In this document: positions 35,401 to 46,457 of the stretch, piece after piece
How positions within the stretch are numbered: position 1 is the first letter of the stretch
How the letters are laid out: the number at the start of each line of letters is the position of its first letter
Origin: Sclerodactyla briareus
Lineage: Eukaryota; Echinodermata; Holothuroidea; Dendrochirotida; Sclerodactylidae
DNA length: 64,000 bases
Assembly: GCA_026419785.1 (NCBI GenBank)
Contig: JAODTK010001443.1
Span: 62,001 to 126,000 of the forward strand
Direction: 5' to 3'
Notes under the pieces: model-generated
What the model was told of the DNA's origin: nothing
Seen by the model: only the letters and a program-made list of their open reading frames with translations
Database searches by the model: none
Program-made: the position numbers and the translations under genes

Positions 35401-36902
35401 CGGGCCTATATATTGTCAATTGCATCCCTCCTTGAACAAGGCGAGTCATTGTAGGTACTTTCAGTGTCCAATAGCATGGTGTCTCACATGTTGGTCATTT
35501 TACCCATATTCGTTATCACTAATGTTAACTGCAGGGGTAAGCATTGCCAGTAACGTTTCAATTTGTACAGCAGAGTAGTCTGTGGTCTTTCAAAGTGACT
35601 GTGGGGGAATCAATTTTCATTATTTTCAGGCACAAGTGACTGAGGGGTGCATCATTTTGTTGACCCACCTTAGTGCAATGACTCACCCTGTCTGGGGTAC
35701 AGGGGTGTTGCAATTGACAAGTGCATAACTGTTTAGATACTTGTATTAAAGCCCTTTACCAAGTCCACAAATGTGGTTATTTTTGCTATTTTTAGGGTCA
35801 ACTTTTCACAAGGTTTTCAAATCAACTATTCTCTCCTACATTGGTGGGGTTGGGGAATGTCTCTCTATATGGCCCACCCACATAACAAATATATCTGGCT
35901 GCACGATAATAATACAAATAGATAATGGAACAGACAAGATCTTTGTAATTTTCTCGTATATATAGCCCATGTTGAGACATTTCGAATTATGTGGGCTCAG
36001 TTAATGTTGATCCAGTATGACTTCTGCCAAGTGTTTAACATTTATATCCCGGCAATCACTTTCCCAAATAGTCCCCCACATCAAGTGACAGTCAACACCA
36101 GATAGATCGCACTGGGGAAGAAGAGAGATCTTATAGATTCAAACCCCTGCCTATTTCTTCCTGGGGTAACAGGGTAATGCCCTCACTTTTAGCTCAATAG
36201 CAAAAAATGCCACAATGTTGCGCCATTCCCCACTTTCAGAAGCTTCCTTGACCTTGCTTCTTCATCCTCCCAACTCACTACCCTCTCCTGCTTCTACACC
36301 CCACAGTTAATGCCCTCATTAGGGCTTGTCTATGAATCACAGGTAATGATACCCAATGGTCAGTCCGGCCCTTTCAAGTAATTCAAAACCTGGAGTGTGC
36401 TTTTCGCATTCCCAATGGGGAAGTGTAAACAATCAGATAATCAGTATACCGAGTGCACACAGAGAATAATTGGATTACCCACTCTCAATCCTCTGAGCAT
36501 TGCCAGTGCCAGGTACCATTTCTACACAGAATGTCTGACAGGCAGTCTAAGTTTATTATGTGTTTGTTTACTTCTCACTTCTTGCAGTCTCACACACACA
36601 GCTTGAGAGATTAAATGTTGACCAGTCAAACTGAAGCTTATATAGTATACATACACAATGCAGACAGTGTTGAAGAGGATAATGGCTGGGCTACATAGGT
36701 ATTCTAAATGATTCATGCCGGTACTTTCCTGGTGTGGGCATTTTCTGCTGGGTAAACAACAACTATTAAAACACCAACACATGGGAAATTGAGATCATAT
36801 CACCGTTTTCAATTAATGTAAAGCAACAAACTTGGCATTCTCCCCTCGAGTAATATAATATACGCCTGTGGAAAAATTGCCAGTTTGTTACTGGTCACTT
36901 GG
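32481..36902. other. Unassigned sequence
   Basis: About 4.4 kb without a recognised gene. It holds a C-run at about 34441-34459 and a perfect 20-bp palindrome at 35041-35060 (listed separately). Short open frames (69 codons or fewer) are scattered on both strands with no motif. Confidence 0.4.
35041..35060. promoter_or_regulatory. Everted AGGTCA palindrome
   Basis: CTTTTGACC and GGTCAAAAG flank AA, giving a perfect 20-bp palindrome that contains two divergent (T)GACC/GGTCA nuclear-receptor half-sites. Binding is an inference; the palindrome is directly visible. Confidence 0.3.
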
Positions 36903-37461
36903 TGCTAGTCCAACATTCAGACATATCAGGAATAATAATAAATGACAATTGAAGAATTTGTACTGTCTTCACTGGGGGAATACTTGTATGGGGAAGGGGA
37001 GAAGGAGGGGGGAGTTGAAGCAACCCAGATTTTATGATGAGGGCATCACAACACTTTGGTGGTCGAAAATATAACACTAAATGAGAGGAGTATACGCAAG
37101 AAGAGGCGTTTCTGCTTTGCATTAGGAATTTGTCAATAAATGCAGTGATGCAGGCTTCATATAGGGCTACATTTTTTTAATTTTCATAAGCTTCCTATGA
37201 AACCTGGGGGGGGGGGGTTGCGTGCAAGACCAAAATGCCAACCCACCCGTAGCACACCACTACTGATCAGAGGTCATATACCTGTCCTGGGTGCTATTCC
37301 CATATTCAAACATATCAGGGATGATAATAAATGAACATTCAAGAATTTGTACTGTCTTGTCTGGGGGAAATTTTGTTGCTAGTCCAATACTCAAACATAT
37401 CAGGAATAATAATAAATGACAATTGAAGAATTTGTACTGTCTTCACTGGGGGAAATATTTG
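36903..37461 (+). repeat. Three copies of an ~83-bp local repeat
   Basis: Copies at 36903-36985, 37291-37373 and 37377-37461. Each has the order CATATCAGG.AT.ATAATAAATG, AAGAATTTGTACTGTCTT, then CTGGGGGAA. Copies 1 and 3 are closest (CAGGAATAATAATAAATGAC shared), while copy 2 is more diverged. Copies 2 and 3 are adjacent. Confidence 0.88.
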
Positions 37462-37499
37462 TTTGGTTGGTTATATGCTTGTTCTCACTCTGTACGATG

Positions 37500-38215
37500 A
37501 ATCGTTGCAGAGATATAAGGATTGTCCTATGGTGACCTGGAATGACCTTGACCTGATACCACAAACAAGAGGGTTCATTCACTCAGCATGGGTACAATCC
37601 ACACACTCAATTTGAACTCAATAGGTATTTGCATTCATTTGATATCGTGCGACGAGTGCATATGTCAAATGCCAATTTATCCACATTTCAGTGTTTTAGC
37701 TGTCTTGACCTTCCACATTCATTGAGATAGCTTGTGATATGAGTATCGTAGTATGGTAGTGTCATAGACGTTTTTGTTTGTCTTAACAAGACGCACCCTG
37801 CCTAAACAAAAAAGCATGCAAAATCACTAGGTCAAAAGTTCAAATGCAGGTCAAAGGTCAAATGAGGTCAAAGTCGGTCCCAGATGTATTTCACCCAGAC
37901 GAACGAAACTTTCCATTCACGACAGTCCTCCAAAATGTTTAGTTCCGAGATATATGCCGATTCCTGTGGTGACCTCGAATGACCTTGACCTGATACCAAA
38001 AACAATAGGGTTCATCTCACCATACATGCTAACCACATACCCAATTGAACTTGATAGATACTCCGTCGTCCAGATTCGTGCTGACAAGCTTTTTGAACTT
38101 TGCCCTCTCGTGACCTTGAATGAACTTGAACGGGCACCCAAAACAAATGGGTCATCCTCCCCATATGTGCAACCCACATACCTATTTTGACTTATACCAG
38201 TTTCGTACGTTAATA
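37500..38215 (+). repeat. TGACCTTGACC-rich repeat units
   Basis: Three related units begin near 37503, 37941 and 38081. Each contains GTGACC followed by T(G/C)GAATGACCTTGACC or a variant, then A(C/A)AA, and GGGTTCAT or GGGTCAT. The first and second share TGACCTTGACCTGATACCA exactly. The units are rich in AGGTCA half-sites on the minus strand. No coding capacity. A (CA)n tract follows. Confidence 0.75.
37829..37870 (+). promoter_or_regulatory. Cluster of AGGTCA direct repeats (DR2, DR1, DR4)
   Basis: AGGTCA at 37829-37834 and AGTTCA at 37837-37842 form a DR2. AGGTCA at 37848-37853 and 37855-37860 form a DR1. The latter and AGGTCA at 37865-37870 form a DR4. These are classical spacings for RXR heterodimers. 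The site lies within repeat-derived sequence, and occupancy is unknown. Confidence 0.35.
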
Positions 38216-38229
38216 ATCTGCCTGACAGC

Positions 38230-38270
38230 TGTCACACACACACACACACCACACACACACAACACGCACG
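38230..38270. repeat. (CA)n microsatellite
   Basis: About 40 bases of CA dinucleotide with three small interruptions, placed at the 3' side of the TGACCTTGACC-rich repeat. Confidence 0.92.
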
Positions 38271-38299
38271 TGCAATGACTGCATAGATCCTGTTGCCCT

Positions 38300-41200
38300 C
38301 CGGCAAGGAATCAAAAAGGATGCCACTCTGTGTACTGATGGCTTTTACGAAACGTAACGTTCACCTGTAATATTCCGAGTGTGTATACGGTTGCCGAGAT
38401 TATGTGTCAAATGGATACCGCCAGTATTCATGTTCATAGTGCTCATGCTAGGGGCGTGTCACCCCCCCCCCCTCGCTGGGGAATCCTACCCCACCTCGCC
38501 CATCGGTCAAGGAAGGGGATGTGATCCGGGAGTGTCCGGGACATGAGCGGCTCCCCCTCCCGTGAGAACCCCACTTCCCGACCGTCTAGATCGGATGTGG
38601 GGATGGGGGCTCTGACAAAGTCACGGTCAGATTCCGCGAGAAGAACCCATATGAAGTGTCTGAATTCGTTGCCAAGTGGCTGCAGGAAGAGGTTCATGCG
38701 GTCAGAGAAAACAAATTCATCCATATGAATTGAGCGAGCAATGAGTGAGCAGAATTCCCATATACAAGAGCTGCTGAAAATGGCTTTACTATGTGAATCC
38801 TACAGTGTTAAACCCTCTAAAACGCATCCTTATCAAAATACTGCGAATGTTACATTCATACCGCACCATCTTCGACCCATAGGTATTCTCAGCCCAACTC
38901 TAAACTTGATCATCGGAAGTGCCATACCCCTTATAGTAACCATATACCGAGCCCGCTCTAGGAAGGCTCACCGGGCCTGCCGGGAATTGGTTGAAAATCG
39001 ACCCGATACCTGCAAGAGCTGGGCAACCAAAATTCCTTTGTCACAGATCACCACATCGGGCGTAGCAAGGGCAGAAAAACAGTAAATGTCGTCCGTTCAC
39101 TGCTCAGTTTGCCCGTTCTTTGCCGACAAACTTTGGCAATTTTATGACCGAACCATTTTCGTGTTAACAAAAAAAATAGGGGAATAGCATACTCCATGAT
39201 TGCCGGAGCAAATGGGGTATATGCTGAAGGGATGGCGCACGGTGGTGTTTCAAAACTGTCAATCAAAAGGAAAAAAAAGAAATAAGGTAATGACTGGAGC
39301 CTGGAGGTATTATATTGCCCGAAGTTTGTGATTATGTCAACCGGAGGATTGGCGGTTTGACCGATGGGCAGGGCGAAGCGATGATTAAAACAGAACTGAT
39401 CGGTCCAAACTGACACAAATCACGTTAGTACAATCGATTCAGTACTCCAATATTATATATTCCGCAGGGTCAGATGTATCGTTTGCAAACATACAGAAGA
39501 CCACTGACCATTTTACTACCAAAACTGGCCATTTTGTGCAAGGACAATGGTACAGATACATTGCTGCAACCATAATGGGGAATGTTTCTAGTATAGTTCC
39601 GAAATTGTTGAATTTTACCCCATAGCTTAAGAGGCCGCTACATACAGGACCTCTCGATATACCTCCAAGGATCTCGTAAAAGGTGGCGAGGGGGCGGGGG
39701 GGTTGCGATCCCAACGACCCCAGGGTGCGCCCTATAGCAGGTGGGGTATTAAGTGGTATGACATTGTCGATACAGAATACGCTTTTAAAACATGATAAAT
39801 TGTGTAGGCCAATATAGCGACGGCGCGAGGTGAGTACGGTTACCATTTCCCAATGTTGCGTGCAACCATAAATTTGCGAGGCCCATTATTGTCGAATAGG
39901 ACAGAGTCGGTTAATCTAGTTATAATCGAGCTCTCGCTAATGGCCTACCCTGTTTTCCCCTGGTCACTCGCGGTGTAATCCCTGACACTTCAGTTAAATC
40001 ATGCGCACAATCAGCAATCGAATCGAAACATTTTTTACAGAAAAAATCTAATGACAAATGCCCGACAGCCTGGTGCCGTACGTGGACATAACAACGTCGC
40101 ACGAACCTAAGCAGTCATTGTATCTCTGCGTCTGTTGGTCTGTCCGTACATTAGTACGAAGTATAGCGTTTTTGTTCGTGTGTTGTTAAGGGGATGTTAT
40201 TAATCTAATATTCCCCCAATTAGTCCCCCCCCCCCCCAGTTCCCCCAGCCCCCCCAATAACCATTTTCTATGAGAGTTGTTGAAGGGAAGCAGGGGATTT
40301 AAGTAAAAGAGTCACGTGTGATTTTGACTTTTCGTGTCTACTACATAGAGTAGAATTTATTACTGGATGACCGGGAATAGACCGCAAGAGAAATGGTGGT
40401 CACGAAGGCTCACCTACACACATCGAATGAAATGTTTGAAAATTCATCACGCCTCCTGTGCCCGTGTCTTATACACATTTTCCATCGACCTTGAGTATTT
40501 CATCCTATTTCACGCGGCATTGGTTGAAAATAGAATATTTTGGGCCTTTAAAGAGGACGACCAATTAGTAGAACACAATAAATGCCACTAAATGGTGTCG
40601 ATAGTCACGCACGCGAACGAGACCAGTTCCACCCCTGACAAAGGAACGTAAGTATTATAGTGTCCCCACTGATGCCTCGCTGTCTGTCTATAGGTACCAC
40701 AATACGGAATATCGAAAAGATTCGCGACTCTTGATAAGGGAGGAGGCATTCTTCAAAGGTGTAGTTAACCTTTTGTCAAATTGGCAACAAGGTGCGATTC
40801 AACAATGAAAGCGTCCAACCATCACGTCGTCCGTACTGGATATGCCTGACGGAGTAAAGTAACACCAATAACCGCACGCGCAAGGCAACCACACTATATA
40901 CTAAAACTGTGCGAAACTTTACCCTATCAAAGAAACCAGGGAAGATACCCTCTGTCAGGTGTAGGCGTTAAAGTTCAGTAAATATTTTCACGGGATGACG
41001 TAAATTCAAAATATATCCAGGCCTCCTCGAGATTCGAGACTGCGATGAACTGCCTGTCAATGACAAAATGTACTTTGGACGAGGTTCGTCAATTGTCATG
41101 CCACCGACCAAAAGCGACAACGACATTTGCAGGACGAAATATCTTCTCAATGCAATTATACATAGATGACGGTATTATATTTTCATTCTGATGAACCAAT

Positions 41201-41344
41201 AAAACAAAACAGAAAATCGATATATCGTAGGAAGATTTTCCGCAGTCTTCCTCTAGTGGGGCGTGAAGGCTCACTGTTGAAATGAGGCGGAGATTGAATG
41301 CTTTCTTGGCACCCTCACTTCGCCGTATTCTTGGATACCGATGC
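38300..41344. other. Unassigned sequence with several short open frames
   Basis: No recognised gene. A relatively GC-rich pocket at 38443-38728 has open frames on both strands (93 codons minus, 61 plus) but no motif. Further frames of 114-135 codons at 38741-39846 also lack any recognisable domain. C-runs lie at 38461-38472 and 40227-40239. Confidence 0.4.
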
Positions 41345-41348
41345 TAAT

Positions 41349-41568
41349 TAAGGTGGGTTGTGGTCATGGAAGGGTGTCGTACGATTGAAATTATCGTACG
41401 ATATTTTTATCGCACAAGTGTGAGCAGCGCTTTAAATGAATAGATCAATTTATCGTATCATATTGTATCGCACAGGTGTGAACACTCCCATCGAAATAAC
41501 ACTTTTTAAATCGACGTCTGACAAATGTATCGTATCGTATCGTATCGCACAAGTGTGACAGCCCTTAA
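41349..41568. mobile_element. Possible TTAA-flanked miniature element with CACA(A/G)GTGTGA repeats
   Basis: The right side, read inward, begins TTAAGGGCTGTCACACTTGT, similar to the TTAAGGGTCGGTCACAC terminus at 23117. Inside, TCGCACAAGTGTGA or TCGCACAGGTGTGA occurs three times (about 41411, 41471, 41545), together with runs of ATCGT. The left end is less clear (TTAAGGTGGGTTGTGG at about 41349), so the boundaries are tentative. Confidence 0.45.
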
Positions 41569-42952
41569 TGCACACCAGTACCCTAGCCGATGGGCATTAA
41601 CCCATGGAATGGAGGTTGTGAAGGACGTTTAGGAACGCATTGTCTTCTTTCCTTACGCGTCGGTCACTATAATCCACGTCATATCACAGCCGCCACAAAC
41701 CAATAGTCAATCAAATCACCAAAATTACTCTCCGAAGATTTGTTTTGTTTGCATTTCTTTTCTGAACATAATTTCTGATTATGCAGAGGTTATTGGTACG
41801 GTATTGGCGTAATTATCATACATTATGACATACTGCTATGGACGGACCATAGCCACAGGCAGAACAAAGATCAGGTGATATCGGTGTGTGAGATGAATCC
41901 ATCCAAGCATGACGACCATACTCTAGTCGTGTATCCATTGGTGTCCCCTACTCAGACCCAATACCCAAAAATACTGACCACGAAACAGTTCGCTGTGAAT
42001 GTCATTTATTACGAGCGGATGACGCTTGTATTTTAGTCGTTTGGGTGCGAGGTTACTTTCTGTAGCCTTGCGCCAGTCGCTTCAATCAATTAGTCAATGG
42101 AATGTACATGTTATAATATGAACAGTTCTCTGGTGCCGTGTGCAAAAAGTCTATAGCATCGATGAGCAGCTCTGCGTCCCTTATAGTTTGGTAATATTTT
42201 TAATTCTAGTCAGGTTACGTCCGAATTGGAGCGACGGACAAGCTCCGAAGCTTTCAATCGAGATTTTAGACCATTGTCATGTCCGGAGAGGAAAGACGTG
42301 AATCAGAACAAATCGGCTTCAACAGTTTGTCTCTGTGCTTCTTCGAAGTAACACGCTAACTAAAAATTTTATTTTAGATCCATTTCCCTTGCAACGAATG
42401 GAATGAATTGACTGAATTTACTGATGTTTCGGGCAATTAGAATTAGACGCTTAGACGTCATGTATCCCAATTTTCAAGACGAGCTCGCTTCCCAACCCAC
42501 AGCCATTGCCAGGGGCAATGCGAACAGCGCTTAGTAGATGAAGTAAAATTGTGTTCGCGCCTAAATGTTTTTTGAACTTGAAGAATACATAAATGGACGT
42601 AATCCTGATATTCTGTTCCCATTCATTCCATGACGGTGTTCTCAATAGGCCTATACTTTATAAAATTATAGAATTTTACGTGCCTGCAGTCTCACGGCAA
42701 TTATCGCAGATTAACAAACAAACACGAAAGCCACAGTATAGATCACGAACAATGCGGATTCCTCTTTTCACTGATGTCCGTGAAAATGCCATGCGGTCCT
42801 GAGAATTATCTACCATCCCTTTTCAACAGATTTCTCCGAAAATAATACACTCAACATCTTTTACACTCGTACACAAATCCGCGTCCTTCGCACATCCATA
42901 CTCTCGCTACATTCGCTCGTACGTTCTATACAACTATTCACAATTTCACATC
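41569..42952. other. Unassigned sequence
   Basis: No recognised gene or repeat copy. A TAGGCCTA palindrome lies at 42646-42653. Open frames are 69 codons or fewer. Confidence 0.4.
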
Positions 42953-43036
42953 AGCATCACGTGACGAAGGCTGGGTAAGTGGGTTCGGCCTAACTTTTCG
43001 GATCTCGCGGCCCGGGTTCGATTCCTGTCGTGTGCG
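42953..43036 (+). repeat. tRNA-derived SINE head
   Basis: A perfect B-box GGTTCGATTCC sits in a T-arm (CCGGG, loop TTCGATT, CCTGT) and is preceded at tRNA-like distance by an A-box-like GGGTAAGTGGGTTCGG. An acceptor-like GCATCACG (42953-42960) can pair, with one extra base, with CGTGTGC at the 3' end. Anticodon-arm and D-arm pairing are poor, so this is more likely the pol III promoter head of a SINE or a tRNA pseudogene than a working tRNA. The SINE body would run to roughly 43255. Confidence 0.5.
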
Positions 43037-43559
43037 TGTCAGTTCTTCCGTTTTGAGGACAGCTAGTGGAGTTCTTTGTGTTATTTTACGGTGTCTTAAA
43101 CTTATTTGTACCAGTTTCAATTTGGGGCATGGTCGCATTAAATACCCATAGTTTGCGGAGGCCAGGTGTAGCTTTGTCATGCCTTTTGGCGGCAGGTACA
43201 GCTTGTTTCAACTTTTTTTGGCGCATTTGCTTGCGGCCCCAAAATCATGCATGACCGTTCACATCAGCCAATGGCCAGAGTAGGGAACTTTGTATACAGC
43301 AGAAATGAAATCTCTTTCAAGCACAAAAACAATCTAGGGACCATATGACGAAGCAACACAATTTCTGAACGGAGTGGGTGTTCGATGTGCTAATAACCAC
43401 TATCTTTTCGACGGTCATTATAGAGGCAAAAATGTTCTCCTACCCAAGACCCGCCAAGAATATGGTGACTTGCAGAAAACAGTGAGGCAATGGGGTTTTC
43501 CGTCTTTATCTACAATCACGTAGCCCTACTAAGTATATCCCGCGACGCGGTAAGGCGTC

Positions 43560-44215
43560 TGGGGATATTATAGATGGTTTGGGGTGTGTCCGCCGCCGCC
43601 GTCTCACGCCGGAAACTTTGGGCGTTTTAGCGGATAACTCCCCAACACAATGTCCGATTGACACGAAACTGGTGCACATGTCCACCCCCATGAAATCTCG
43701 AATGGGTTCGAAGGGGCAATACGCATGTCTGCTGCCCTCTAGTTTGGAAAGTTTTATGCGAAATTGGAAGTTTGTTGCGATTTGTAGACTAATCTGGTTT
43801 TGGTAGGGGTAACAATCGTCCCGAAAAAACATGGCAGGTAATTTCAAGGTCATCGGAAGGTCAAATTTGTATAATAATTTATTGGTTTTTCAAAACTTTA
43901 GTAAGACATGGAACGAAACTGATGGGTGGGTCAATCATTTGGTCCTGACAAAAGTCATTTCAAGGTCATCAAGAGGCCAATTTGCATTGATTTGCGATTT
44001 TTTTCAACTGTGTCGGATTTGAACCGAAATTGGTGGATGTAAACTACATTTGTTCCTGATCAAAGTGGAGGTTCATTTTAAGGTAATCAGAAACCAAACT
44101 TGCATAATGTATGCGATTTCTTAACCTCGTCAAATTGGAACCACTTGTGTATGTCGGCTACATTTCTTCCAGAACAAAGTGTTAGGCCATTTTGAGGTCA
44201 TCAAGGACCAATTTT
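43560..44215 (+). repeat. GCC-headed AGGTCA-rich repeat, copy F2
   Basis: Same order as F1: a (CCGCCG) head, GTGCACATGTCCACCC, GGGTTCGAAGGGGCA, then at least three internal subunits of about 130 bp, each containing an AAGGTCATC or AAGGTAATC, an AATTTGCAT or AACTTGCAT, TGCGATTT and a CGGATTTGAACCGAAATTGG-like block with GATG.A.ACTACA. The terminal GCGGTTCACCCGC end of F1 is not seen here. Confidence 0.75.
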
Positions 44216-44247
44216 GGATGGGAAATTTTTCTGCTGCTGCAGGCCTT

Positions 44248-44329
44248 TCCATATCAAATGAGTTGACAGTCCCGTTCACTGATTTTTCAAATGCGGGGGA
44301 CGGGACTGTTCAATCTCATTTGATATGGA
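44248..44329. ncRNA. 82-nt fold-back hairpin, pre-miRNA-sized
   Basis: TCCATATCAAATGAG-TTGACAGTCCCGT, split here for length, at 44248-44275 is complementary to 44300-44329 (ACGGGACTG ... CTCATTTGATATGGA) with two small bulges around a 24-base loop. The stem has about 26 pairs, the size of an animal pre-miRNA. It sits directly after repeat F2, so it may instead be a tiny inverted-repeat element. Expression is unknown. Confidence 0.4.
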
Positions 44330-44345
44330 CAGGGTTATCCATTTT

Positions 44346-45574
44346 GAACCAAGGCTGGGGGATATAATTAAATCAGGTTACTCACTCGAAAAAAAATCTA
44401 CATGAAAAAGATAGCACCTATCCTTCCCCTTAATTTTTCGCGAGTATGAAATGCCTTGCATTCTGTTTAGTGTCCAACAGCCCGGTCGTTTGCTAATGAG
44501 GAGGATGTACAAGCTTGGGCGCGCTCTAGTAAGAAATCGACCCACGCCCCCCACCAAGCCCCCCCCCCCCCCCCATCCCCCCGAGACGAATCTCTTGTAC
44601 GCCACTACTTATTCCATTGCTAGGATCTGTCTACTTCTGTGTGAAGTGTGAAGTACAGGGTATCTTAACAATAGTAACTCAGAACATGGTTCATGTCATC
44701 TAGAGGGCCACACAAATGGTGTGGATGCTTTCACTCCGTGGGGGTGTCAGGTTGTGGGGGGGGGGGGGGGGGGGGGGACCCTTCATAAATGCTCTCAATT
44801 TCATGATCGGCGGGGAACCATTTCTACCAGCTGATGCCACACCGTCGTTGGACTGATATAGAGTTGGGAGTACAGGTCAAATGTCGCGATATTAAATGGG
44901 GCTCGTTTCCGCAATCATCCGCAATGTGCAGAGTAGTTTATTCGATTGTTTTTAGCGCCATGGTTCAATGTGTTTATACTGTGGGGAGGTATCCTCTTTC
45001 GCTCACTTCAGTCTGGTTAGATATAGTAGGCCTTAAGGAATCAACACATGACCACGTGGAGGATAGTGTTAAAACACGGGCCATGGACAGAGAAAAAATG
45101 ACTATCTGACAGCAGGGAGGAATGTTTGAGTAGCATTTCCCTGCTGACAGTGACCTCCAGACAGACGGGAACTACCACAATTTATATTTAGTTTCAGAGG
45201 CTCAGTCTGATTTCGAGGTTAATGGGTCAATGCTCTCATCGGGCTTTCAATTTGCCCCGGTTAGTTCGTACTCCGTAGTGCAAGCCGAAGGTAATGCCCA
45301 TTGCATGAAGCCCATGGCGGGTGGCACCCTATATCATGTATACCAAAAGCGATGTCCCCGCCACAAGACTGTCCAGAATAAGAACGTTTACGGTTTCTTG
45401 TTTTGTTGTTCGTTGCCTTTTCAGTCGATTAGCCTCTTTCATGATTTAATACTGACTTAGTCTGATTTTAGGATAATTTCCTAATTATGGGCTACATATG
45501 TTCAAACAAAATGGTGAAATTTATTTCTAAGGTAATTTTATGCGAATTGTCAGAACATGACATTCAGTCGGATT
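44346..45574. other. Unassigned sequence with G- and C-runs and a palindrome
   Basis: C-run at 44563-44575 and a 22-base G-run at 44756-44777. The imperfect palindrome at 45111-45150 (CAGCAGGGAGGAATG against CATTTCCCTGCTG) is related to that at 29973-30000. A 91-codon frame (44834-45109) has no recognisable domain. Confidence 0.45.
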
Positions 45575-45889
45575 CCACGGGAAGTTACGGAACATAGTGG
45601 ATGTGGACTACGCACTTGACCTTGACAAATTGGAGTTTGTTTCGAAGTCAACGCAGTATACGAATGAAAAGTGTGAAAAGTAAATATTTCTCATGCAAAT
45701 TGTTATGTAACCACGCCTCATCGCAGATATAATTGCGACATGCAAAATTGTACCGGCAGGGCCCAGTTCTACTATGAAAGTATACCATCGACATCCCAAA
45801 GTTTCCCCCATGGTTTCAATGAACATGAGGAAAGCAGTGGCGTATTTCGGAAGAAGGGGGTTAGGTCACACCCCCCCCCCCTCCCTCCC

Positions 45890-46450
45890 CGCTAAAGCGG
45901 TTTTTGTCTCGCCTGAACTTTGTTAAGGGAGAGACATAGTGGTCACTTTGTGGTGTGTCTGTCTGTCTGTCGTCTGTCGGGTCCGTCCGTCCGTCCGTCC
46001 GTCTGTCGGCTGTCCCGTCCGATGTGCGGTTTTTTAGATATCTCCGAACCGTGGAAGCCATCATGCTGGGATCTCTTTGTGGATGGTGCGCGCGGTGAAG
46101 AGTTGCCGATGTGAATCCACTTTTCGGCCCAAAGGACCATTCTCATTTGCTAAATTTGCATATTTAATGAAATTGGCTCGGGATTTCTTGTGTACAAGAA
46201 TCTCTTGATTCGGTAGCAGCATGCATGGTGATGCCCGTTCAGGGTATTAAACAACTATGAAGATACACGAATCGTCAGATTCCTGGCATGATATATGCTA
46301 ATTAAGAAGTCTAATTTGCATAATTTCTGCGATATTTTGAAGTTGTTGGATTTTGACGACGAAAACTTGGGGAGGATGGTTTATCTTAGTCCCAATGAAT
46401 TTGCCAGTAGGGACGAGGGCCCACGAGAGGTATTTAATGTTACTAAATTG
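45890..46450 (+). repeat. (GTCT/GTCC)-headed relative of the F repeats
   Basis: Starts with AGGGAGAGACATAGTGGTCA and a (GTCT)n then (GTCC)n tract (45955-46019). It then carries ATATCTCCGAACCGTGG, CATTTGC..AATTTGCATA and TCTAATTTGCATAATTTCTGC, which parallels the GGTCAAATTTGCATAA..TGCGATT subunits of F1 and F2. It merges with the tandem array that follows. Confidence 0.6.
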
Positions 46451-46457
46451 TAATTCA

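Noticed and set aside
38443-38728. GC-rich pocket with open frames on both strands as an exon
   Set aside because: No domain, no convincing splice sites and no conserved partner. It starts inside a C-run. Kept only as unassigned sequence.
45950-46019. CRISPR-like or coding repeat at the GTCT/GTCC tract
   Set aside because: It is a tetranucleotide microsatellite without spacers and forms the head of a dispersed repeat.
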